The notes under the pieces: generated by a model
What the model was told of the DNA's origin: nothing
What the model saw: only the letters and a program-made list of their open reading frames with translations
Database searches by the model: none
Assembly: GCF_021531695.1 (NCBI RefSeq)
Contig: NZ_JADYUI010000009.1
Span: 1-64,000, forward strand
From: Roseburia hominis
Lineage (GTDB): Bacteria; Bacillota; Clostridia; Lachnospirales; Lachnospiraceae
Length of the DNA: 64,000 nucleotides
Direction: 5' to 3'
Made by a program: the position numbers and the translations under genes
In this document: in pieces, positions 51,613 through 61,451 of the stretch
How positions within the stretch are numbered: position 1 is the stretch's first letter
Layout of the letters: every line of letters starts with the position of its first letter

Positions 51613-51640
51613 AGCACAGATGTTATAAAATAAATGACAA

Positions 51641-51691
51641 ACAGGTATGGGAATCAGTTCTGTGACAGAGTGGTTTTTATACCTGTTTTTG
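51641..51691 (+). terminator. Terminator of the murF-ddl operon
   Basis: ACAGGTAT (51641-51648) pairs with ATACCTGT (51679-51686), followed by TTTTTG; the loop is long. Confidence 0.6.
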
Positions 51692-51704
51692 TCGCAGTTT
51701 GGGA

Positions 51705-51733
51705 TTGTAGTAAAAAAGAAAAAACTGTATAAT
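51705..51733 (+). promoter_or_regulatory. Promoter of the GGDEF/EAL gene
   Basis: TTGTAG (51705-51710), 17-bp spacer, TATAAT (51728-51733). Confidence 0.65.
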
Positions 51734-51783
51734 AAAAGAGTTGATAATTGTGAAAAGATTTTTACAAAAAAGGAGATTGTACT

Positions 51784-53445
51784 ATGGAATGCGAGAACGA
51801 TGGGGGTATATTCGAGTCTATTTGCAATACAATTAAGAAATTTGAACCTTGTATGAATGATTATTTGTATGCTTATAATATTACAAATGATACCTATTAT
51901 ATTTCAAAAAAGGCAGTAGAGCGTTTTGCGCTGTCGACCAATTTGTTTCATAGGGTGGCAGAGACACACAAGAAGTTTGTCTATCCGGATGATCTTGCAA
52001 TGCTGATGGAAGATTTGGATAAATTGGTGCGTGGAGAGAAGACCTCGCATAATATTAAGTATCGTTGGCTGGGAAAAGATGGTGAGCCAATCTGGATTAA
52101 TTGCAGGGGGCAGATTTATGAAGAAAACGGGGAAAAGTTCCTGCTTGGCTGTATTAATGAGATTGGAGAAAAACAGATTGCAGATAATGTCAGCAACCTG
52201 CTTGGAGAAGTAGCATTAAAGGAAAAAGTGTTAGAAGGGAAAAAGAACAATCAAAAAGGATATATTCTTCGTGTTGGGATTGATGATTTTAAGGATATTA
52301 ATGAGCGTTTTGGCGTCGAATACGGAGATTATATTTTAAGGGCACTGGCAGATTGTATGAAAAAAGTAGCGGCACCGTACCAGATGATTTATCGAATGGT
52401 AGGGGATGAATTTATTTTAATGGATAGCTCCAATGGCACGCCGCAGCAGGCAGAAGAAGTTTATGATAAGATCTGCTGGGAAATAGAAAAAGTAATTGAG
52501 GAGGATAATTACAAATCGGTTTATACTCTTTCCGGTGGAATTATCACAAATGATGATGTAAAAGGAAAAACATATAATGAAATGTCAAAAATTTCACAAT
52601 TTGCCTTAAGTCAGGCAAAGGCAAAGGGGAAAAATCAGGTCTATCGATTTAAAGAAGAAGATTATCAGAAATTTTTACGAAGAAGAGAGACGTTACGTTT
52701 GATGTGTCAGGCAGTTGCAAGAAATTTTGAAGGATTTGAGTTGTATTTTCAACCGATTGTGGATTCAGAGAATGGGAGTTTGTTTGCAGCAGAGACATTA
52801 CTTCGTTTTCATATATCGGAGACAGAAATGCTTTCTCCGGCAGAATTCATTCCAATCTTAGAGGATAGCGGATTGATTATTCCGGTAGGAAAATGGATTT
52901 TAAAGAATGCATTAAAGATGTGTTTAGAGTGTCAGAAGAGTTTTCCGGATTTTAAAATCAGTGTGAATCTTTCTTATATACAGATTTCAAAAAGTCAGAT
53001 ATTAGAAGAAATCATCCGTGATGTGGATGAGTTGAATCTTGAGCCTGGCAGTGTTATCGTGGAACTTACGGAAAGTGGTTATTTAGAAAATACGATGATT
53101 ATGCAAAATTTATGGGAAAAATTAAAATCCTATGGTGTTTGCATTGCCTTGGATGATTTTGGTACAGGATACTCTAATTTACAGAATATCGGAAATCTGA
53201 CACCGAATATTGTAAAACTGGATCGAAGCTTTACGTTAAAAGCGTTAAAGAATGAGTATGAAAACCGTTTGATGACGCATGTGATTCAGATGGTGCACAG
53301 CATTGGGCTTAAAATCTGTGTAGAAGGAGTGGAAACCAAGGACGAGCTTTCCTATATAAAAGAAATGGAGCCGGACTACATTCAGGGCTTCTATTATGGA
53401 AGACCGTGTCCGAGAAATGAATTTTTGGATAAGTTTATGATTTGA
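51784..53445 (+). CDS. PAS-GGDEF-EAL cyclic-di-GMP protein
   Basis: 553 residues without membrane segments. PAS-like N-terminus (residues about 20-130; YRWLGKDGEPIWINCRG), GGDEF domain with the active-site loop changed to MVGDEF (about 210), then EAL domain with AAETLLRF in place of EAL, and conserved NLSYIQI, ELTESG, LDDFGTGYSN, VKLDRSF, EGVET and QGFYYGRP. The altered GGDEF suggests weak or regulatory cyclase function, while the EAL domain keeps its metal and catalytic residues and may hydrolyse c-di-GMP. AAGGAG precedes the ATG. Confidence 0.9.
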   Translation: MECENDGGIFESICNTIKKFEPCMNDYLYAYNITNDTYYISKKAVERFALSTNLFHRVAETHKKFVYPDDLAMLMEDLDKLVRGEKTSHNIKYRWLGKDGEPIWINCRGQIYEENGEKFLLGCINEIGEKQIADNVSNLLGEVALKEKVLEGKKNNQKGYILRVGIDDFKDINERFGVEYGDYILRALADCMKKVAAPYQMIYRMVGDEFILMDSSNGTPQQAEEVYDKICWEIEKVIEEDNYKSVYTLSGGIITNDDVKGKTYNEMSKISQFALSQAKAKGKNQVYRFKEEDYQKFLRRRETLRLMCQAVARNFEGFELYFQPIVDSENGSLFAAETLLRFHISETEMLSPAEFIPILEDSGLIIPVGKWILKNALKMCLECQKSFPDFKISVNLSYIQISKSQILEEIIRDVDELNLEPGSVIVELTESGYLENTMIMQNLWEKLKSYGVCIALDDFGTGYSNLQNIGNLTPNIVKLDRSFTLKALKNEYENRLMTHVIQMVHSIGLKICVEGVETKDELSYIKEMEPDYIQGFYYGRPCPRNEFLDKFMI

Positions 53446-53512
53446 CAGAAAGAAAAAATGGGCATGATAAGTTTCGGATAGAAAAATAGTTGAGCATAAA
53501 GGAGAGGTAGCG

Positions 53513-54688
53513 ATGAATTATTATGAAAGAGCAGTGGAATTAAAAGAAGATACGATTGCAGACCGCAGATATATTCATGAGAATGCCGAGGTCGGACTTG
53601 ATTTGCCGAAAACAAAAGCTTATGTGATTAAAAAGTTGAAGGATTATGGTTTAGAACCAAAGAATTGCGGCTATGGTGTTACTGCAACGCTTGGCAAGGG
53701 TGGAAAATGCATCCTGCTTCGTGCGGATATGGATGCCCTTCCGATGCCGGAGGAAAGTGGGGAAGCCTTTGCATGTAAGGAGAAGAATGTGAATCATGCC
53801 TGTGGACATGATTTTCATGCAGCAATGTTACTTACGGCAGCAAGACTGTTAAAGGAGAATGAAGATGCGTTAGAGGGGACCGTAAAGTTCATGTTTCAGC
53901 CGGCAGAGGAAACGTTTGAAGGCAGCAAAAATATGATAGAAAATGGTATTCTGGAAAATCCCAAAGTTGATGTTGCTTTAGCATATCATGTTGCACCGGG
54001 TGAAATGCCGATTGGAATTTATATGTATAATGACAGTGATACCTTAATGTCTTCGGTGGATGGATTTCGGATAAAAATCAAAGGAAAAGGTGGTCATGGC
54101 GCCTATCCGAATATTGCAGTTGATCCGATTAATATCGGTGTGCATATTCATCTTGCCTTACAGGAACTGATTGCAAGAGAGAGTAATCCGGCACATTCCT
54201 GTGTCCTTACGGTAGGAAAGTTTACGGCAGGTTCGGTTGCAAATATTATCCCGGATACAGCAGAATTAGAAGGAACAATTCGTACAAATAAGAAAGAGGC
54301 GAGAGAATTACTGGTGCGCCGTATGAAAGAAGTGGCACAAAAGACGGCAGAATTATACGGAGGTTCCGCTGAGATTGAGATGATTTCAGAGGTTCCGCCT
54401 CTTATCTGTGATTCTGCGCTTACAAAAGAGATGATTGGATATATGAAAGATCTTGAGATTCCGGGACTTACCGGTTATCCGGACATTACCTCAAGTGCAT
54501 CAGAGGATTTTGCTCTGATTGCGGAGAAAGTACCAAGTGTATTTATGTATCTGTCTGCCGGATATATGGACGAGAGGGGAAAATATTCCGCCCATAATCC
54601 TAAGGTGCAGTTTAACGAAGAAGTATGTAAGATTGGTGCCTCCTGTCTTGCGCAGTGTGCAACCAAGTGGCTTCATAATAATAAATAG
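53513..54688 (+). CDS. M20-family amidohydrolase (hippurate hydrolase-like)
   Basis: 391 residues. Metal-site motifs: LRADMDALPM, HACGHDFHAAML, FQPAEETFEGS and the late SASEDFALIAEKVPSVFMYL with the last His in SAHNPKVQF. The lid domain carries GKGGHGAYPNIAVDP. Relatives cleave N-acyl amino acids (hippurate, indole-acetyl amino acids). Cytoplasmic. AGGAGAGG precedes the ATG. The TetR gene begins 9 bp after the stop. Confidence 0.92.
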   Translation: MNYYERAVELKEDTIADRRYIHENAEVGLDLPKTKAYVIKKLKDYGLEPKNCGYGVTATLGKGGKCILLRADMDALPMPEESGEAFACKEKNVNHACGHDFHAAMLLTAARLLKENEDALEGTVKFMFQPAEETFEGSKNMIENGILENPKVDVALAYHVAPGEMPIGIYMYNDSDTLMSSVDGFRIKIKGKGGHGAYPNIAVDPINIGVHIHLALQELIARESNPAHSCVLTVGKFTAGSVANIIPDTAELEGTIRTNKKEARELLVRRMKEVAQKTAELYGGSAEIEMISEVPPLICDSALTKEMIGYMKDLEIPGLTGYPDITSSASEDFALIAEKVPSVFMYLSAGYMDERGKYSAHNPKVQFNEEVCKIGASCLAQCATKWLHNNK

Positions 54689-54697
54689 AGGGAAATT

Positions 54698-55252
54698 ATG
54701 CAAAATACCACAAAGCAGATATTAGAGGAAGCGTTAAAGAAACTCCTCTTACAAAAGCCGTTAGATAAGATTACCATTCAGGATTTGACCAATGAATGCG
54801 GAATTAGCCGGATGGCATTTTATTATCATTTTAAAGATATTTATGATCTGGTTGAATGGTCTTGTAAGGAAGATGCTTCTAAGGCATTGCAGGGGAAAAG
54901 CACATACAGCATATGGACGGAAGGATTTGAACAGATATTTGAAGCAGTTCTTGCCAATAAGCCTTTTATCTTAAATGTCTATCATTCGGTCAGCAGAGAG
55001 CAGATTGAAAATTATCTGTTTCAGATGACATATCAGCTGATTAGTGGAGTTGTAAAGGAACAGGCAGAGGGGCAGAACATTACCGAAGAAGATAAAGAGT
55101 TTATTGCACATTTTTATAAATATAGTTTTGTTGGTATTATGCTTGACTGGATCAAAGGCGGCATGAAAGCGGATTATCATGAAATCGTAGATAAAATCAG
55201 TACGATGGCAAAAGGAAGTATTGCGCATTGTATTGAAAATTTAATAAAATAA
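54698..55252 (+). CDS. TetR-family regulator
   Basis: 184 residues: HTH ILEEALKKLLLQKPLDKITIQDLTNECGISRMAFYYHFKDIYDLVEW and a DhaS/TetR_C_8-like C-terminal domain. It could control the upstream amidohydrolase, but the inverted repeat before the oleate hydratase gene makes that gene a likely target. Confidence 0.88.
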   Translation: MQNTTKQILEEALKKLLLQKPLDKITIQDLTNECGISRMAFYYHFKDIYDLVEWSCKEDASKALQGKSTYSIWTEGFEQIFEAVLANKPFILNVYHSVSREQIENYLFQMTYQLISGVVKEQAEGQNITEEDKEFIAHFYKYSFVGIMLDWIKGGMKADYHEIVDKISTMAKGSIAHCIENLIK

Positions 55253-55270
55253 TTTGTTTTTTACAAAATG

Positions 55271-55307
55271 GGAAGAATGATAAGTTTTTAATCATTCTTC
55301 CTTTTTT
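55271..55307 (+). terminator. Rho-independent terminator
   Basis: GGAAGAATGAT / ATCATTCTTCC perfect 11-bp stem followed by TTTTTT. Confidence 0.9.
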
Positions 55308-55339
55308 GTAAATGGAAGAAAAACGAATAGCCGGATATA

Positions 55340-55367
55340 CTAAGTTCATAAAAAGAAACGAACTTAG
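55340..55367. promoter_or_regulatory. Inverted repeat before the oleate hydratase gene
   Basis: CTAAGTTC (55340-55347) and GAACTTAG (55360-55367), 12 bp apart, 16 bp before the ATG. It may be the TetR operator or a leader hairpin close to the ribosome-binding site. Confidence 0.55.
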
Positions 55368-55383
55368 AAAGGTGGATTTATTT

Positions 55384-57351
55384 ATGGGTAAAAAGAAAGG
55401 TTTGAAAGTAGGAATTGCATTAGCGGCAGGAGCCGGTGCCGTTTATGCAGCAAAAAATTATAAAAAAGCAGATAATAAAAAGAAAATAGAAAAAGAACAG
55501 GAGGAGACTTCGGATTATCGCAATACAGAGCGTGGAAAAAATGCAAAAAACAGCAAAGGAATCTATTATAGTAACGGAAATTATGAAGCATTTGCACGTC
55601 CCAAAAAACCGGAAGGCGTAGAAGAAAAACATGCTTATCTGGTAGGAAGCGGTCTTGCATCTTTGGCAGCAGCATGTTTTCTGGTTCGTGACGGACAGAT
55701 GCCAGGCTCTCATATCCATATTTTAGAGGCAATGGATGTGGCAGGTGGTGCCTGTGATGGTATCCTTGATCCGGGGAGAGGATATGTGATGCGTGGTGGT
55801 CGTGAGATGGAGAATCATTTCGAATGTCTGTGGGATTTATTCCATAGTATTCCGTCTCTTGAGGTGCCCGGAGCTTCCGTACTGGATGAATATTACTGGC
55901 TGAACAAGGAAGACCCGAATTATTCTCTTTGTCGTGCGACCGAAAACCGGGGACAGGATGCCCATACGGATGGAAAATTTAATTTGAGCCAGAAGGCATG
56001 CATGGAAATCATGAAGCTGTTTTTGACAAAGGATGAAGATTTGTATGATAAGACGATTGAGGATGTCTTTGATGAGGAGGTCTTTGATTCTACTTTCTGG
56101 TTATATTGGAGAACGATGTTTGCTTTTGAAAACTGGCACAGTGCACTTGAGATGAAGCTGTATTTCCAGAGATTTATCCATCATATTGCAGGGTTACCGG
56201 ATTTCAGTGCTTTGAAATTTACAAAATATAATCAGTATGAATCCCTGATTCTTCCGATGCAGAAATACCTTATGGATGCAGGTGTGGAATTCAGATTTAA
56301 TACCGAAGTAACAAATGTAATCTTTGAATTTGAGGGCAAAAAGAAGATTGCAAAAGCCATTGAATGTAAAGTAAACGGCAAAGAAGAAGGCATCGTACTT
56401 TCTGAAAATGATCTGGTATTTGTTACGAATGGAAGTTGTACGGAAGGAACCATTTACGGAGACCAGAATCATGCGCCGAATGGAGAGGCAGAGGTACGGA
56501 CCAGTGGATGCTGGAGTCTTTGGGAGAATATTGCAAAGCAGGATCCGTCTTTTGGTCATCCGGAGAAATTCTGCTTGGATGTAGCAAAGACGAACTGGGA
56601 ATCTGCAACGATTACCACACAGGATGATAAGATTATTCCATATATTGAAAAAATTTGTAAGAGAGATCCGCGCAGTGGAAAAGTTGTTACCGGTGGTATC
56701 GTAAGCTGTAAGGATTCCGGTTGGTTACTGAGCTGGACGATTAACCGTCAGGGACAGTTTAAAGATCAGGATAAAAATAAAGTCTGCGTATGGGTTTATG
56801 GTTTGTTTACCGATGCAAATGGTGATTATGTGAAAAAACCGATGAAAGACTGTACTGGGAAGGAAATTACGGCAGAATGGCTGTATCATCTGGGCGTACC
56901 GGTAGATGAAATTGATGATCTGGCTGAAAACAGTGCTGTTTGCGTACCGACGATGATGCCATATATTACCGCATTTTTCATGCCAAGAACCAAAGGTGAC
57001 AGACCGGATGTAATACCGGATGGCTGTGTGAACTTTGCGTTCTTAGGGCAGTTTGCGGAAACACCAAGAGATACCGTATTTACAACAGAGTATTCCGTAA
57101 GAACGGCGATGGAAGCAGTATATGGTCTTCTGGGCGTAGACAGAGGAGTACCGGAAGTCTGGGGCAGTGTTTATGATATCCGCGATCTGCTTGACAGTAC
57201 CGTAAAACTGATGGATGGCAAATCACCACTTGAAATAGAATTGCCGGGACCACTCAATGCATTAAAGAAGCCTTTGTTAAAGAAGGTTAAGGGAACAGTC
57301 ATTGAGAAAGTGTTACGAGATCACGATATTATAAAAGAAGGCATGTTATAA
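55384..57351 (+). CDS. ohyA: Oleate hydratase (myosin-cross-reactive antigen family)
   Basis: 655 residues from ATG 55384 (AAAGGTGG upstream). FAD-binding start [21 protein letters not shown] (about 90-110) and [15 protein letters not shown], then the family blocks [41 protein letters not shown] and [24 protein letters not shown]. It adds water to the cis-9 double bond of unsaturated fatty acids, detoxifying them. A basic, Gly/Ala-rich 70-residue N-terminal extension with a short hydrophobic stretch ([15 protein letters not shown]) may give membrane association and is not standard. Confidence 0.93.
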   Translation: MGKKKGLKVGIALAAGAGAVYAAKNYKKADNKKKIEKEQEETSDYRNTERGKNAKNSKGIYYSNGNYEAFARPKKPEGVEEKHAYLVGSGLASLAAACFLVRDGQMPGSHIHILEAMDVAGGACDGILDPGRGYVMRGGREMENHFECLWDLFHSIPSLEVPGASVLDEYYWLNKEDPNYSLCRATENRGQDAHTDGKFNLSQKACMEIMKLFLTKDEDLYDKTIEDVFDEEVFDSTFWLYWRTMFAFENWHSALEMKLYFQRFIHHIAGLPDFSALKFTKYNQYESLILPMQKYLMDAGVEFRFNTEVTNVIFEFEGKKKIAKAIECKVNGKEEGIVLSENDLVFVTNGSCTEGTIYGDQNHAPNGEAEVRTSGCWSLWENIAKQDPSFGHPEKFCLDVAKTNWESATITTQDDKIIPYIEKICKRDPRSGKVVTGGIVSCKDSGWLLSWTINRQGQFKDQDKNKVCVWVYGLFTDANGDYVKKPMKDCTGKEITAEWLYHLGVPVDEIDDLAENSAVCVPTMMPYITAFFMPRTKGDRPDVIPDGCVNFAFLGQFAETPRDTVFTTEYSVRTAMEAVYGLLGVDRGVPEVWGSVYDIRDLLDSTVKLMDGKSPLEIELPGPLNALKKPLLKKVKGTVIEKVLRDHDIIKEGML

Positions 57352-57372
57352 ACAATACAGATGAACGAAAAG

Positions 57373-57404
57373 AAGGCACAGGGTGTTTGGCTCTGTGTCT
57401 TTTT
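57373..57404 (+). terminator. Rho-independent terminator
   Basis: AGGCACAG / CTGTGTCT stem with GGTGTTTGGCT loop, followed by TTTT. The U-tract overlaps the first LytTR-type repeat. Confidence 0.7.
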
Positions 57405-57473
57405 CTGCAAAAAATGACCGTTTTCTGCAATGAGTATTGTAAAAGAAAATGATTTGTGATATCTTCTTAAGAT
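57401..57473 (+). promoter_or_regulatory. LytTR-type direct repeats and promoter of the two-component operon
   Basis: TTTTCTGCAA occurs at 57401-57410 and 57421-57430, a 20-bp period typical for LytTR-domain regulators that bind two sites on one DNA face. A TAAGAT -10 lies at 57468-57473. The same pair precedes the gene at 59704. Confidence 0.75.
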
Positions 57474-57530
57474 AAAAATTTGTTTAGGAGAAGCCGAAAT
57501 AATTGGTGGTAAGAGGAGACTTATTCCCTG

Positions 57531-58256
57531 ATGCTTAAAATTGCGATATGTGATGATGAAAAATATTTTGTGCAAAAAATAAAAAATATTTTGATAGAAT
57601 ATTTAGAAAACAGAAAAATACAATATGAGATTGATACATTTTATTCAGGCATAGAATTAGTAGATATGGGAATAGAAATAGTAAAATATCAGATTGTGTT
57701 TTTAGATATTAATATGAAACAGCTAAATGGAATGGAAACAGCAGAGATGATCCGTAAATACAGTCAGGATATATATCTTGTGTTTGTGACAGCGTATGTA
57801 GATTATTCATTGGAGGGATATAAGGTAGGTGCAATAAGATATCTGTTAAAAGATGATATCAGTTTTGCGGATGCGATTTATGAATGCGTGAATGCGATAT
57901 TAGATAAAATGAATTATGTAGTATGTGAGAAGACATTTAAATTTAATGAAGGAGAAAAGAAAATATCGTTGGAACGTATTTTGTATATAGAAAGCAGATT
58001 ACATAAAGTTGAGTTCCATATTATGGAAAACAAATTAATAACTTATACATTATATGATACATTAAACCATTTGGAAAAAGAGATGCAGAAGTTTGATTTT
58101 TTGAGAATTCATCAGAGTTTTTTGGTAAATCTAAAGCATGTAAAAAGTGTTAGAAATTATAAAGTCATCTTAAGTAATAATCAAAAACTCATGATACCAA
58201 AAGCACGATATAAAGATGTAAAAAATGCATTTATTGCATACAAAGGAGAATTATAA
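57531..58256 (+). CDS. LytTR-family response regulator (AgrA/VirR-like)
   Basis: 241 residues. Receiver domain with CDDE (acidic pair), VFLDINMKQLNG (phospho-acceptor Asp about 56) and VFVTAY; LytTR DNA-binding domain in residues about 140-238 (ISLERILYIESRLHKVEFH..FLRIHQSFLVNLKHVKSVRNYKVILSNNQKLMIPKARYKDVKNAF). The upstream direct repeats suggest autoregulation. It is followed 2 bp later by the kinase gene. Confidence 0.93.
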   Translation: MLKIAICDDEKYFVQKIKNILIEYLENRKIQYEIDTFYSGIELVDMGIEIVKYQIVFLDINMKQLNGMETAEMIRKYSQDIYLVFVTAYVDYSLEGYKVGAIRYLLKDDISFADAIYECVNAILDKMNYVVCEKTFKFNEGEKKISLERILYIESRLHKVEFHIMENKLITYTLYDTLNHLEKEMQKFDFLRIHQSFLVNLKHVKSVRNYKVILSNNQKLMIPKARYKDVKNAFIAYKGEL

Positions 58257-58258
58257 AA

Positions 58259-59554
58259 ATGTTTTGTGTCATCAGTAGCATTGTAATCATTATATTTGAA
58301 TTAATATGTTGTCAAATATTTTTTGAAAGTTTTTGTGGTCGCCCAACAGAACAAGATAAATGGCAAAAAATTTTATTGATGATATTGTTGGGTGGTTGTG
58401 ATACGATATGTGTTTTTATCTTGTCGCATAAGTTTATTATAAAACAAATTGTAGTCATATTTTTATTTGCAATTATTATGCATCTGTATTTTCATACGAG
58501 TATGAGAAAAACAATTGCATTATCAGCTCTATTTCAGGGATTGTTGTTACTTACAGATTACATTGCTTACACAATAAATAATACTATTTTACTGAATGAA
58601 AAGGGAAACGAAAGTATTTTAGGAGAAAGTTTAATAATTGTTTTTGGAAAAATCATTCTGTTTTTATGTGTTTTACTGATTAGAAAACAATTTGGAAAAA
58701 AATTAATAGATGTGCTTGGGGATGCAGAATGGATTCGGTTTTTGTTTTTCCCTGTATTTACGGTCATAATAATTGCTGCAATTATTATGACATTTCCATA
58801 TATTAAGGATCCCAAACAGGCAAATGTTTTGTATATTATAGCAGTTGGAATGGTTGTGATGAATGCGGTGGTGTATTATCTCATTAATGATATTGTAGAA
58901 AGAGAAGCAAAATTACATGAAAAAGAGCTTTTTGAATTGCAAGTAAAAAATCAGATGGAAGTGTATCATTCCATTTCTAAAAATCTTGAAGCGCAAAAAT
59001 GTAAATCACATGAATTTAAAAATCAAATTTTATGTATTGAAGCTTTATTAAAAAGTCAAAAATATGATGAAGCATGCAAATATGTAAATGAAATTTCAAA
59101 GAGTATTGTGAAGGAGCATAATGTGATTGATACAAATCATACGGTTATCAATTCTATATTGAATATAAAGTATGAAGAAGCAATTAATAAAAAAATTGTA
59201 TTTGTTTTTAAAATAAATGATTTATCCGGAATAAAAATAAAAGAAGAAGATATTGTTGTTCTTTTGGCAAATCTTTTAAATAATGCAATTGAAGCCTGTG
59301 AAAAATGTGAAGAGAAGAGGGTTGTTAAATTAAAATTTATGATAGAAGATGGTGATGTCATTCTTTCTGTTAAGAATACATATAAACAACCACTAATTTA
59401 TGAAAATAATGAATTAAAAACGAGTAAAGCTGATATGCCGGAGGAACATGGAATCGGTATAAAAAATATAATCCGGATTATTGAAAAATATCATGGTTCT
59501 TATGTGATACAGAATGATGGGGAAGAATTTTATTTTTCTATTCTATTTACATGA
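58259..59554 (+). CDS. GHKL sensor histidine kinase (AgrC-like)
   Basis: 431 residues. About six membrane helices in residues 1-215, then the dimerisation/phosphorylation helix with HEFKNQ (His about 246), and a GHKL ATPase domain with LLANLLNNAIEACEK (N box) and EHGIGIKNI (G box). The membrane sensor layout is that of peptide-pheromone receptors, but no signal-peptide gene was found nearby. Confidence 0.9.
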   Translation: MFCVISSIVIIIFELICCQIFFESFCGRPTEQDKWQKILLMILLGGCDTICVFILSHKFIIKQIVVIFLFAIIMHLYFHTSMRKTIALSALFQGLLLLTDYIAYTINNTILLNEKGNESILGESLIIVFGKIILFLCVLLIRKQFGKKLIDVLGDAEWIRFLFFPVFTVIIIAAIIMTFPYIKDPKQANVLYIIAVGMVVMNAVVYYLINDIVEREAKLHEKELFELQVKNQMEVYHSISKNLEAQKCKSHEFKNQILCIEALLKSQKYDEACKYVNEISKSIVKEHNVIDTNHTVINSILNIKYEEAINKKIVFVFKINDLSGIKIKEEDIVVLLANLLNNAIEACEKCEEKRVVKLKFMIEDGDVILSVKNTYKQPLIYENNELKTSKADMPEEHGIGIKNIIRIIEKYHGSYVIQNDGEEFYFSILFT

Positions 59555-59603
59555 GTAATGAAAAATTTGCAAAGTGTTTTATTCATTACAAGACAAAGGT
59601 TCG

Positions 59604-59667
59604 TTTTCTGCAAAAAAAGTCTATTTTCTGCAATACTAATTGAATCCTGGAAACTATTTGATAAGAT
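59604..59667 (+). promoter_or_regulatory. LytTR-type direct repeats upstream of the secreted protein gene
   Basis: TTTTCTGCAA at 59604-59613 and 59624-59633, again 20 bp apart, with a TAAGAT -10 at 59662-59667. The gene at 59704 is therefore a probable direct target of the adjacent regulator. Confidence 0.75.
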
Positions 59668-59703
59668 AAAAGTATCAACTATTTTGAGGGGAGAGTTTTA
59701 TAA

Positions 59704-61221
59704 ATGAAACAAAAATTACTTATGCTAATTTTATTAAGCACTTGTTTTTTGTTCCCACAGAAAGCATTGGCGGCGGAGCAGCAGGATGTGGCACGCCACT
59801 ATGATATCATAAAAGATGGCGGAACATTTGTGGCAGATGCAAATGGGAATTACCATTATGTAATCGGTGATGCCACAATCAAAAATGCATTCCTGTTTGA
59901 CGGAACCTATACCTACTATTTGCAAAACGATGGGACACCGATGAAAGACAGACTAACGTATCATCCGGATGGAGAGCATGTGATTTATTTTGACAGTGAT
60001 GGACATGAAGTGTTTGATCATACAGCACACATCACGAAAAGCATTTCGGGAGAGAAAGTAGATGATGACTGCTATTTTGGTACTTATGGTTTTATGTTTC
60101 AGGATCAGATTGCTTTCGAATATGGTCTTCCAAAGTATTATAATGCATGCGGAGTTCTTCAAAAGAACGGAGAATTTTATTTCGCAGACGGAAATCTTGG
60201 TGTGGCAGATGAGGAGGGATTTTTACAGTCGGACGGCTTCGGTTATGACGCATTTGGGCAGAAAGTGTTCTACCACTGGAATGGTAAAATCGCAAGAGGC
60301 CTGTTTACGGACGGCGAGTATTATTATCAGATGGATGAGAAGGATGGGCATCTATTGGGGACGTTTCCGGTGGAAAATGTGGTAAGCGATAGCATACCGG
60401 CAGATTCAGCAAAGATTGGTCCGCAGACTTATGATATGCGTCTGGTTGGAGAAAATGCGTTTACCGGACAGATTTCAAACTGGTACAGTTCACAGGGTGT
60501 GGCTTCGTATATGACAGAAAAGTATGGAGATCAGTACTGGCAGCTGGATATTTATAAGGATGCAGCCGGAAATGTGGTAGATAGTGAAACAAAACTTCCG
60601 GGAAAATATGCGACAATCCGTGGAATCACGATTGGCAGTACGAGAGAACAGGTATATGCTGCTTACGGAAGACCGGAAAAGTTTGGATATACGGAGAATG
60701 GAACGGTTATTGGGTATAATGATGAAAATATCACCAATCATAATAGCGATTGGTATATGGTATCATGTTGCATTTCACCTTATGCAGTGGACTGGCTGGA
60801 ACAGGCAGTAGGATACGAGTATTCCGGAATACGGTTTACTTATGATGAAAATGATGTTGTTGTTAAAATTTCTTATATGAAAGTACCGATGAATAATACG
60901 CTTGGTGAATACTGGTATTGGATTATCAATGATCCGGATCATCCGTTTGACCATGTATCCTATCGAGATGTGCAGCCTGAGACACCGGCTCCGGCAGGTC
61001 ATATGGTTACATTGGATGCTTCACAATCTGTATATGCAATACCGGGCAGTACCTATCAATGGTATGCGGCAGGTGGTTTTGCAGGAACTTTTGATAAATT
61101 GGAAGGAGAAACAACATCACAGTATCAGTTTGTCGCAGCCGGAGGACCGTTAGTATATAAATGTTTGATAACGCATTTAGACGGAAAGCATTATGATGTG
61201 ATGTTTCCGGTTAACAGATAG
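59704..61221 (+). CDS. Secreted protein with wall-binding-like repeats
   Basis: 505 residues. Signal peptide (MKQKLLMLILLSTCFLFPQKALA), then the same repeat region as in the protein at 44511 (HYDIIKDGGTFV..TYYLQNDGTPMKDRLTYHPDGEHVIYFDSDGHEVF..FYHWNGKIARGLFTDGEYYYQMDEKDGHLLG), then a distinct C-terminal half (residues about 235-420; RGITIGSTREQVYAAYGRPEKFGY) and a final Ig-like stretch (STYQWYAAGG). It lacks the CAP domain. Likely exported and under LytTR control. Confidence 0.8.
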   Translation: MKQKLLMLILLSTCFLFPQKALAAEQQDVARHYDIIKDGGTFVADANGNYHYVIGDATIKNAFLFDGTYTYYLQNDGTPMKDRLTYHPDGEHVIYFDSDGHEVFDHTAHITKSISGEKVDDDCYFGTYGFMFQDQIAFEYGLPKYYNACGVLQKNGEFYFADGNLGVADEEGFLQSDGFGYDAFGQKVFYHWNGKIARGLFTDGEYYYQMDEKDGHLLGTFPVENVVSDSIPADSAKIGPQTYDMRLVGENAFTGQISNWYSSQGVASYMTEKYGDQYWQLDIYKDAAGNVVDSETKLPGKYATIRGITIGSTREQVYAAYGRPEKFGYTENGTVIGYNDENITNHNSDWYMVSCCISPYAVDWLEQAVGYEYSGIRFTYDENDVVVKISYMKVPMNNTLGEYWYWIINDPDHPFDHVSYRDVQPETPAPAGHMVTLDASQSVYAIPGSTYQWYAAGGFAGTFDKLEGETTSQYQFVAAGGPLVYKCLITHLDGKHYDVMFPVNR

Positions 61222-61300
61222 AAAGATATATGAACCAAAGAAAGACAAGTTGAAAGCGTAGGAAATTTGCAGGATAAATTCTAGAAGAAACAAGGAGTAA

Positions 61301-61337
61301 AAGCCATTACTTACCGGTGTGAGTGATGGCTTCCTTC
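61301..61337 (+). terminator. Hairpin terminator
   Basis: AAGCCATTACT (61301-61311) pairs with AGTGATGGCTT (61322-61332); the U-tract is weak (CCTTCTT). Confidence 0.55.
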
Positions 61338-61355
61338 TTGTATGGGAAATTATCG

Positions 61356-61369
61356 TGAAAACGTTTTCA
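61356..61369. promoter_or_regulatory. cre-like palindrome upstream of the sulfate transporter
   Basis: TGAAAACGTTTTCA fits the CcpA/cre consensus TGWAANCGNTNWCA exactly. A second dyad, CTATTAT (61402-61408) / ATAATAG (61427-61433), lies close to the start. Either may regulate the operon. Confidence 0.5.
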
Positions 61370-61451
61370 CAAATTTATATTGATTTTTTTCTTTCAAAGT
61401 TCTATTATACATATAAACATATAGGGATAATAGGAAAGAGAGGAAGTTATC

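Noticed and set aside
61301-61337. Riboswitch upstream of the sulfate transporter
   Set aside because: Only a simple hairpin with a weak U-tract is seen; it fits a terminator of the preceding gene and shows no S-box core.
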